This document shows, one piece after another, positions 6,021 to 11,406 of a DNA stretch of 11,406 bases. The position numbers were made by a program, and so were the translations under genes. The stretch is from the NCBI GenBank assembly GCA_041744735.1, contig JBGTKH010000289.1, forward strand, positions 1 through 11,406, given 5' to 3'. This DNA is from JBGTKH01 sp041744735. Lineage in GTDB: Bacteria > Planctomycetota > Planctomycetia > Pirellulales > Pirellulaceae. The notes under the pieces were generated by a model. It did no database searches, was not told the origin of the DNA, and saw nothing but the letters and a program-made list of their open reading frames with translations. Numbering within the stretch: the first letter of the stretch is position 1; each line of letters opens with the position of its first letter.

Positions 6021-8681
6021 ATGTTTCCCAGGACCGCAGTGTCATCAATGTCGCCAATTCTCGCACAACTCGAACTCGCGCACCCGGCGATGTTACTTGC
6101 GCTGGTGATCGTCCCGGCGCTGATGTACGTTTCCCGTCGGGGGATCCGAAAGACTGCCGGGTGGCAACCAACGAGTTCGCTGATCGGCAGATTATTCATC
6201 GTGCTGCTGTTAATTCTCGCCAGCGCGGGCTTATCGTATCGCGCCGCGACGAGTCAACGCATGGTCGTCTTCGTCGTCGACCGCAGCGCAAGCGTCAACG
6301 ATAACGCACAGAGGACCGCCGAGGCATTCGTTCGCGACGCCGCGATTCATCGAAGCCACCATCGAACCACATACTTGGAATTTGGCGCCGAACCAGGGCT
6401 GCTCGACTCCACCGTCTTAGCACCTTCGACAAAGATCGACTCACAAGGCAGCAACCCGGCTGATGCAGTGCTCTTGGCCGCTGCGTCGATACCGCCCGGC
6501 TTTGTTCCTGACATCGTGCTATTGACGGATGGGAACCAGACGCGGGGCGAATTGGCACGAGCCGCGCTGTCGGCACACGTGCCGATTTCTGTCGTGCCGA
6601 TCAATGCGTTCGACGGCTCCGAAGTTTGTGTGGCCGAAGTCAACACACCGCCCGCCGCGCAGCCGTTTCAACCGATGAGAGTCAACGTGACGGTGGCAGC
6701 CAGCCAAGATGCCGACGCCACGGTGGAACTTGTCCGCGATAACGAACTTGTCGAATCGCGGTCCGTTCAATTGACTCGCGGCGAGAATTGGATTTCGTTT
6801 CGCACATCGCTGCCGGCCGCCGATCGTTCGGTGTTTGTGGCGAAATTGAAATCGGCCGCCGACACAATTTTGGAGAACAATGCCCGTACATCGATCGTCT
6901 TCACCGATGCGCTGCCGCGCGTCTTATTAGTCGATAGCGAACCAGCGTTGGCCGCACCACTGGCCGGAGCTTTGCGATCGCGCGGGTATGACGTCGCCGT
7001 GCAGTCTCCTGCGGAGATGCTCAAGACACCAAATACACTGCTGGGTTTCGATCTGCTGATTCTCTCGGACATTTCGGCCAATGAGCTGCCCGCTGCAAAG
7101 CTCGATGCGATTCATAACTTTGTTCACGACCAAGGCGGCGGGTTGATTGTGTTGGGCGGCGACAAGGCATTTGGGCGAGAGACTTTTCAGGCCTCGGCCA
7201 TCGAACGGATGCTACCGGTCGAGGCTGCGGAAACGGTCGTCGCGCGCACGGCCAACTTGGCGATGGTGTTAGTGATCGACAATTCGGCGTCGATGCTCGA
7301 AGAACGGCGGCTGGAATTGGCCAAGCAGGCAGCCAGCCGGGTTGTTGGTTTGCTTTCTCCTCACGATAAGCTCGGCGTGTTAGCCTTCGGCAGCGACACC
7401 CAGTGGATCAGCGACATCGTACCGGCGGCTGACAAGACAGAGTTGCTCGGGCGGATCGCGTCACTGCAAGCCGCGGGTCAAACCAACATGTATCCGGCGC
7501 TGCAGAAGGCGTATCTGGCGCTGGAACAGACCGACGCTGACCGGCGATACGTGATTCTGTTGACAGACGGCGTGTCGTCGCCCGGCGACTTCGATGCCGT
7601 CGCCGCGCGGATGGCCGCGGCCAACATCAAAGTCTCAACCGTGTCCATCAGCCAAGGAGCCGATCAAACGATCCTGCAAGAGATCGCGCGCATCGCGGGC
7701 GGACAGCACCGGCACTGCGACAAGCCCGAAGATTTGGCGAACATTGTGGTTGAAGCGGCTGAGACCGCGGCGGCCGAAGTGGGCACTCCGGAATTCAGAC
7801 CGCTGGTGCTGCGGTCGCTGCCCGGCCTGCAAGTTGCCACGGCGCCGCCGCTCTCGGGCTTCGTCGCGACCAGCCCGAAACCACAGGCCGAACTTTTATT
7901 AGTTGGCGGCGAAGGCGACCCGCTACTGGCGTGGTGGCGGTACGGCGCCGGAGTGACTGTGGCCTTCACCTCCGACGCCAAGAACCGCTGGGCACAGCGC
8001 TGGCAAACTTGGCCAGGTTACGCCGATTTTTGGGCGCGGCTGGCACGCCACGCCGCTCGGACCGCCGAGCCGCGCGATTATTCGATCCGTGTCACACGCA
8101 ATGGCCGCAGGGCCGAAGTGACGCTCGACATGATTCAACCCGACGGCGAATTCGCCAACGGCATCGAGGCGAGTCTGCAACTTACGCAGGCTGGTGGTCG
8201 GCAGCAAGAAATCCCAATGCTTCAAGTCGCACCGGGCCGATATGCCGCAACGTTTGAAGTGGCGCAACTTGGCGTCAACGAATTGATCGTTGCTTGGACC
8301 GATGCGAGTGGAGAACGTTACGAGCAACGCCGTGCACTTGCTGTCGATTACTCCGACGAACTGCTCGTACGGCCCACGAATGAAGAGTTGTTACGCACCG
8401 TCGCCTCCGTTTCCGGCGGCAAATACAATCCGCAGCCGGCCGAGGTGTTTGCCCCCGACCAACGCACCGCCGATCGCGTCACTCCGCTGTGGTCGTATTT
8501 CGTGTTGGCCGCCTTGTTGCTGTGGGTTGTTGATGTCGGGCTGCGGCGATTGAGATTGACGGCGCTAGGAAGTTATCGATCGGCTGGAGACTTGTCTCGC
8601 GAGCCAATGGGTGTAGCGAATAGAGATTCGCGCCTTGCAAGTAAAAGTACGGAGTACTCAGCACCAAGTACTCGGAGCTGA
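6021..8681 (+). CDS. Membrane-anchored protein with two VWA domains and a GATase-like domain
   Basis: This is an 886-residue membrane protein of the planctomycete Bat-like type. Two N-terminal membrane segments (about 24-40 and 53-71) lead into a first von Willebrand A domain with MIDAS residues DRSAS (87-91) and D170 in LLTDG; the usual metal-site Thr appears as Ser/Asn (GSN, 143-145). A beta-sandwich-like stretch (about 200-290) is followed by a class-I glutamine-amidotransferase-like fold (about 299-400, RVLLVD...GGGLIVLGG) lacking a GxCxG nucleophile, so it is probably non-catalytic. A second VWA domain (about 411-585) has the full MIDAS set: DNSAS (420-424), T488 and D516. The last span is about 823-840. 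VWA domains bind protein partners through a metal ion; the partner is unknown. M10 (6048) or V7 (6039) is the likelier start. The final ~36 residues come from repeat sequence. Confidence 0.88.
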   Translation: MFPRTAVSSMSPILAQLELAHPAMLLALVIVPALMYVSRRGIRKTAGWQPTSSLIGRLFIVLLLILASAGLSYRAATSQRMVVFVVDRSASVNDNAQRTAEAFVRDAAIHRSHHRTTYLEFGAEPGLLDSTVLAPSTKIDSQGSNPADAVLLAAASIPPGFVPDIVLLTDGNQTRGELARAALSAHVPISVVPINAFDGSEVCVAEVNTPPAAQPFQPMRVNVTVAASQDADATVELVRDNELVESRSVQLTRGENWISFRTSLPAADRSVFVAKLKSAADTILENNARTSIVFTDALPRVLLVDSEPALAAPLAGALRSRGYDVAVQSPAEMLKTPNTLLGFDLLILSDISANELPAAKLDAIHNFVHDQGGGLIVLGGDKAFGRETFQASAIERMLPVEAAETVVARTANLAMVLVIDNSASMLEERRLELAKQAASRVVGLLSPHDKLGVLAFGSDTQWISDIVPAADKTELLGRIASLQAAGQTNMYPALQKAYLALEQTDADRRYVILLTDGVSSPGDFDAVAARMAAANIKVSTVSISQGADQTILQEIARIAGGQHRHCDKPEDLANIVVEAAETAAAEVGTPEFRPLVLRSLPGLQVATAPPLSGFVATSPKPQAELLLVGGEGDPLLAWWRYGAGVTVAFTSDAKNRWAQRWQTWPGYADFWARLARHAARTAEPRDYSIRVTRNGRRAEVTLDMIQPDGEFANGIEASLQLTQAGGRQQEIPMLQVAPGRYAATFEVAQLGVNELIVAWTDASGERYEQRRALAVDYSDELLVRPTNEELLRTVASVSGGKYNPQPAEVFAPDQRTADRVTPLWSYFVLAALLLWVVDVGLRRLRLTALGSYRSAGDLSREPMGVANRDSRLASKSTEYSAPSTRS
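6030..6033 (+). promoter_or_regulatory. Candidate AGGA ribosome-binding site for the inner start of the VWA gene
   Basis: AGGA is five bases before the in-frame GTG at 6039 and fourteen before the in-frame ATG at 6048. The ATG at 6021 has no comparable motif. Confidence 0.35.
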
Positions 8682-8707
8682 GTGCACGGTACTGGGTACT
8701 GAGTACT
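8653..8707. repeat. AGTACT inverted repeat spanning the end of the VWA gene
   Basis: Arms 8653-8671 (agtactcagcaccaagtac) and 8689-8707 (gtactgggtactgagtact) are inverted copies with two mismatches in 19. Further AGTACT/GGTACT-like words lie on both sides, from about 8645 to 8720. The loop contains the near-palindrome actcggagctgagt and, within it, the VWA gene's TGA (8679-8681). It has no T-run, so it looks more like a palindromic repeat inserted at the gene end than a classical terminator. Confidence 0.75.
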
Positions 8708-8756
8708 GGGTGTTCGGCACTTCATTGTCAAACAGTAAGTAACCGCTTCAACAAAC

Positions 8757-9473
8757 ATGACCACATCGTCAGATACGGAGCTCAAGCAACTTCTCGAACC
8801 GATTTGCCGGCGCATGAAGCAGCGGACTGCGGTGCTCAACGCGTGGCATGGGCTGACGGTCGCAGGTGCTTTGTCCATTGTGCTGGGATTGTACGGCATC
8901 TTCGCAGCCAGCTTGCTGCCGCTTGCTGCCTCACTGTTGCTGATCCTCGTCGTTCCCACGATCGCGGCGCTGCTGCCGATGATGTCGAAGAGCGACTGGC
9001 GGCAGGCGGCGCGGTTAGTGGATCGTCACTACGGCTTGAAAGATCGCACCGCGACGGCCCTGGAACTTGCCCAGCGCCCCGAACAATTGCCGATACACCA
9101 GATGCAACTGCGCGATGCAATGCGCCACTTGCAACGCGTCGAGGCAAAAGCGGTGGTCCCTCTCGCGATGCCGCGAAACTTGGTCAGTATCGCAGGTTTG
9201 TTGGCACTGGCCCTCTGTTTGAACCTTTGGCCAGCGGTGTTTCCAAGCGGCAACGACACGCGCCGGGAGACGATTCAGCCGCTTGTTGGAAAAGCCAATG
9301 CGACAATCCCGCCGCCAACAATGACGCAGGAAGTTGCCCGTGCCAGCCAGCAGCACGTACGGCCATATTCCGATAGCGCGTTTAAGGAATTGTCTAAGCC
9401 CTCGTTGCTCGGCAGTCGGCAGATCGTCGACGCGTATTTCCGATCGTCGCCGATTGTCAAAACGGGAGATTAG
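8757..9473 (+). CDS. Small membrane protein with RHYGLKDR segment (DUF4175-like N-terminal region)
   Basis: This 238-residue protein has two close N-terminal membrane segments (about 33-50 and 52-74), a cytoplasmic-looking helical stretch, a third span (about 142-162) and a polar C-terminal tail. The segment SDWRQAARLVDRHYGLKDR (79-97) followed by TATALEL resembles the juxtamembrane region of large planctomycete/proteobacterial proteins of the DUF4175 kind, which sit beside VWA genes; this is from memory and tentative. Those relatives are much longer, so this copy looks short. The start at ATG 8757 has no good Shine-Dalgarno, only gtaag about 20 bases upstream. It lies 75 bases after the VWA stop and one base before the next ATG, so an operon is likely. 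No enzymatic motif is visible, and function is unknown. Confidence 0.75.
   Translation: MTTSSDTELKQLLEPICRRMKQRTAVLNAWHGLTVAGALSIVLGLYGIFAASLLPLAASLLLILVVPTIAALLPMMSKSDWRQAARLVDRHYGLKDRTATALELAQRPEQLPIHQMQLRDAMRHLQRVEAKAVVPLAMPRNLVSIAGLLALALCLNLWPAVFPSGNDTRRETIQPLVGKANATIPPPTMTQEVARASQQHVRPYSDSAFKELSKPSLLGSRQIVDAYFRSSPIVKTGD
9464..9468 (+). promoter_or_regulatory. GGGAG ribosome-binding site fixing the start at 9475
   Basis: GGGAG lies six bases before ATG 9475, inside the last codons of the preceding gene. It decides between this start and an in-frame ATG at 9334 that would overlap the preceding gene by 140 bases. Confidence 0.7.
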
Positions 9474-9474
9474 C

Positions 9475-10218
9475 ATGCACGCGGCTCTTCGGTTTCCGAC
9501 GGCGGCTGGCGTTGGCGCGATCGTTGTGCTGCTCCGAATTTCGACCGGCCACGTTTTCGCCGGTCAAGAGAGTACGCTGATGGAATCGCCGGCAGAGACG
9601 GCGGAGTCGCCGCGAAACAGCGACACCGAACCAACACCGCTCAGCGAGCCTCCTCTCGAAGAAGCTTTCGACGATGAATTCCCAAGTGAGGACGTTCCGC
9701 CGTTGGAAGCGGATGACCTGTTCGGTCCCAAGAAAGAATTGACGCCGTTGGAAATGGCGCTGGCAATTGCGTGCCATGCGGTGCTTGTCCTCGCTGGGCT
9801 CGCCTTTCATCTGACGATTCTTTGGATGCTGCGCGGCTACTTGCTGGCGCTGCCTGAAAGCGATCGGCTGATGGCACCCAACATGGTCTGGCTGGCATTC
9901 ATTCCTTGCTTCAATTTCGTCTGGAACTTCATCATGTATTCACGCGTGTCGCGTTCGTATCAGCGGTTTTTCCACGCGCGAGGCGAATTCCACGTCGGTC
10001 AATGCGGCGAAAGTCTTGGAATCTGGTTTTCCGTTTGCATCTTCGCGGCGGTGATCGGCATGGTGATTCCTTGCGTCGGAATCTGTATTGGAACGCCCTT
10101 TGGAGCTGCCGCATTGATCTTGCTGGGCATCTACATGGTGACGTTGAGCGATCTGAAGCGACGGGTCTTGGCCACCCGTGACGACTCTTTCCCAGCGACG
10201 GCCGAGTTACTAGACTAG
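9475..10218 (+). CDS. Secreted-start multi-pass membrane protein with acidic Pro/Glu-rich stalk
   Basis: This 247-residue protein was not matched to a named family. Residues 1-29 look like a signal peptide (hydrophobic AAGVGAIVVLL, possible cut after VFA-29). Residues 31-85 are acidic and rich in Pro, Glu, Asp and Ser, a probable disordered stalk outside the membrane. Hydrophobic spans follow at about 93-118, 137-155, 181-200 and 203-223, with a basic end (DLKRR, 226-230). The stretch AFIPCFNFVWNFIMYSRVSR (141-160) resembles the 'IPxFNxxW' membrane segments of hypothetical proteins in Bacteroidetes and planctomycetes (recalled, tentative). The chosen ATG directly follows the upstream TAG (one base between) and has GGGAG six bases before it, giving translational coupling. 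The longer in-frame start at 9334 adds an Arg/Ser-rich segment that would hide the signal peptide, so it was not used. Confidence 0.78.
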   Translation: MHAALRFPTAAGVGAIVVLLRISTGHVFAGQESTLMESPAETAESPRNSDTEPTPLSEPPLEEAFDDEFPSEDVPPLEADDLFGPKKELTPLEMALAIACHAVLVLAGLAFHLTILWMLRGYLLALPESDRLMAPNMVWLAFIPCFNFVWNFIMYSRVSRSYQRFFHARGEFHVGQCGESLGIWFSVCIFAAVIGMVIPCVGICIGTPFGAAALILLGIYMVTLSDLKRRVLATRDDSFPATAELLD

Positions 10219-10238
10219 CGTGTGAATGTCACAACGCT
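10217..10238 (+). other. Hairpin at the stop codon of the membrane protein gene
   Basis: AGCGT (10217-10221) and GTGA (10222-10225) pair with TCAC (10229-10232) and ACGCT (10234-10238), with one bulged A and a 3-base loop. The stem starts within the TAG stop (10216-10218). No T-run follows, so it is at most a weak or Rho-assisted terminator or a 3' stabiliser between the membrane gene set and the kinase. Confidence 0.4.
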
Positions 10239-10267
10239 CATGGTGAAATCCTCTCAACGCGTGCTCC

Positions 10268-11406
10268 ATGTCCTGGCCGCTGGTAACTGACTTTAGCCGC
10301 ATGCTGCAAACCCCGAAGATGGCGTTTCGGGACCCGGTGCTGCGCGAGTGTACGGTCGAGAAGAATCATCTGGGACAGCCCAAGCCGCGGTCGGGGAATT
10401 TTGCCACCGTGTATCGCGGCTACCGGCCGGACGGCAGCGAGTTTGCCATACGCACGTTCAACCGCCAAGCGGATCAGCGGCGCGAGCGCTATCAGACGGT
10501 GCACAATTACCTGAAGGACCATTCGATTTGGAGCGTCGTCAATTTCAGTTACGACGAGAAAGGCATCCGCTCGGCGTCCGACGGTAAGCTGTACCCGCTG
10601 CTGACGATGGATTGGGTCCCCGGCGTGACGCTGTTCGAGTGGGCTCGCGACCGCAGCCGCGAAGGATATCAAGAAGCCCTGGCCATTGGTGCCGACGTGT
10701 GGTTGCAATTGGTCCGGCAACTGGCGGCGCACAACATCGTGCACGGCGACCTGCAGCACGGCAACGTGATGGTCTCCAGCGAAGGGCACTTTAAACTGGT
10801 CGACTACGACTGCATGGCCGTGCCGGAATTGATGGGGCAGCGAAACTTGGAAATCGGCATGGTGCCGTACCAGCATCCGGGCCGCAACGATCAGACGCGG
10901 CTGTTCCTGGGGCTGGATAATTTTTCCGGGCTGGTGATTTACATCGCCCTGCGAGCGCTGTCGGCCGCGCCCAGCCTGTGGTACACACACGTCGACAGCA
11001 CGAGCTACGATAAGCTGCTGTTCCGCAAAGAGGATTTCGCGGCGCCCGCGTCGTCGGCCTTGTATCGCGATTTGATGAATTCGCCCGATAATCAGGTGCG
11101 CGACCTGACTCATTATCTATTCCAGTTATCGCATTACGACCTGCACAAGATTCCGCCCATCGACGAAGTGCTGTTGTGGTGCAATTCGCTGGAAGACCTG
11201 ATCACGAAGCGCGATTGGGATACGGCGGTGAAGTTGGTCCAGCGGATGGGGCCGGGCGAGAAAATCGCGCCGCACCTGGTGCCGCACGTGGAGCAGGCCA
11301 AGCAGCGCGTGGCCTGCCGGCAAGCGCTCGAGCGGGCGATCCAGCAAGGCAACGAAGACGAGATTCTGCTCTCCTACGTGCCACATTTGCTGGACGATTA
11401 TCCGGC
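10268..11406 (+). CDS. Atypical protein kinase (YegI-like), C-terminus cut by window end
   Basis: The frame is open from ATG 10268 to the window end, giving 379 residues so far. It starts MSWPLVTDF, typical (from memory) of a planctomycete kinase family related to E. coli YegI. Kinase features: Gly-rich loop SGNFATVYRG (42-51); AIRTF (60-64), where Arg62 stands at the usual ATP-anchoring Lys; hinge-like MDWVPG (114-119); catalytic loop HGDLQHGN (159-166), with D161 and N166; then DYD (179-181) in place of DFG, exactly 18 residues after D161; and a YQHPGRND segment (201-208) where the activation region ends. A helical region follows from about 298. It would phosphorylate an unknown protein, or may be a pseudokinase. 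No Shine-Dalgarno is evident. A 291-codon minus-strand frame opposite it is a codon-bias shadow. Function outside phosphorylation is not inferred. Confidence 0.82.
   Translation, partial: MSWPLVTDFSRMLQTPKMAFRDPVLRECTVEKNHLGQPKPRSGNFATVYRGYRPDGSEFAIRTFNRQADQRRERYQTVHNYLKDHSIWSVVNFSYDEKGIRSASDGKLYPLLTMDWVPGVTLFEWARDRSREGYQEALAIGADVWLQLVRQLAAHNIVHGDLQHGNVMVSSEGHFKLVDYDCMAVPELMGQRNLEIGMVPYQHPGRNDQTRLFLGLDNFSGLVIYIALRALSAAPSLWYTHVDSTSYDKLLFRKEDFAAPASSALYRDLMNSPDNQVRDLTHYLFQLSHYDLHKIPPIDEVLLWCNSLEDLITKRDWDTAVKLVQRMGPGEKIAPHLVPHVEQAKQRVACRQALERAIQQGNEDEILLSYVPHLLDDYP

Noticed and set aside
5972..6304. GTG-started plus-strand frame of 110 codons overlapping the VWA gene start
   Set aside because: Although GGAAA lies upstream, the product is an Arg-rich, low-complexity shadow of the VWA reading frame with no recognisable domain.
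9334..9474. Longer start for the 9475 gene
   Set aside because: It would overlap the preceding gene by 140 bases, adds an Arg/Ser-rich stretch and buries a good signal peptide; ATG 9475 has a well-placed GGGAG.
10238..11113. Minus-strand open frame of 291 codons opposite the kinase
   Set aside because: It mirrors the codon positions of the plus-strand kinase, whose motifs are clear; its translation shows no family features.

Overview
The window looks like a piece of chromosome from a planctomycete, probably of the Pirellulales/Lacipirellulaceae type. This is inferred from three things. One is a VWA / glutamine-amidotransferase-like membrane protein followed by small multi-pass membrane proteins. 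Another is a YegI-like 'HGDLQHGN' kinase, a family I remember as common in planctomycetes. The third is intergenic gaps stuffed with short hairpin and tandem repeats. All supported genes are on the plus strand and the DNA is GC-rich. No rRNA, tRNA, CRISPR array, transposase or phage gene was seen.

Left part (1-5557). A Pro/Ala-rich tail of an upstream gene ends at 84. After a 274-base gap with a long imperfect hairpin come three fatty-acid catabolism genes. They are a fused enoyl-CoA hydratase/3-hydroxyacyl-CoA dehydrogenase (FadJ/FadB type, 359-2500), a FadA-type 3-ketoacyl-CoA thiolase (2613-3770) and a COG1022/FAA1-type long-chain acyl-CoA ligase (3884-5557). Together they cover fatty-acid activation and the last three steps of the beta-oxidation cycle. 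The acyl-CoA dehydrogenase step is not in the window. The two gaps inside the cluster are about 112 bases each, and each carries a different repeat: a 9-bp tandem array, then a 28-bp-arm inverted repeat that abuts the ligase ribosome-binding site.

Middle (5558-6047). A gap of about 460-490 bases holds a tandem/inverted repeat related to the hairpin at 133-197, a perfect 7-bp palindrome with a 3-base spacer, and a GC hairpin just before the first possible start of the next gene.

Right part (6048-10218). Three membrane proteins follow. The first has two VWA domains flanking a GATase-like domain, with membrane segments at both ends. The second is a short triple-membrane-span protein carrying a 'RHYGLKDR' segment. 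The third is tightly coupled to it (TAG, one base, ATG) and has a signal peptide, an acidic Pro/Glu stalk and about four membrane spans. The set resembles the membrane part of planctomycete Bat/MoxR-type clusters, but no MoxR ATPase or DUF58 gene lies next to it here. The VWA gene's last ~36 codons run into a palindromic repeat, and its stop codon sits in the hairpin loop.

Right edge (10268-11406). An atypical protein kinase of the YegI-like family begins and is cut by the window end. It keeps the catalytic-loop Asp and Asn, but has Arg in place of the usual ATP-anchoring Lys and DYD in place of DFG.

The most interesting points are the atypical kinase, the compact VWA/GATase membrane gene set, and the fact that all five larger gaps carry dispersed-looking repeat elements, two of them related to each other. 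I see no clear evidence of a wholly new defence or mobile system.
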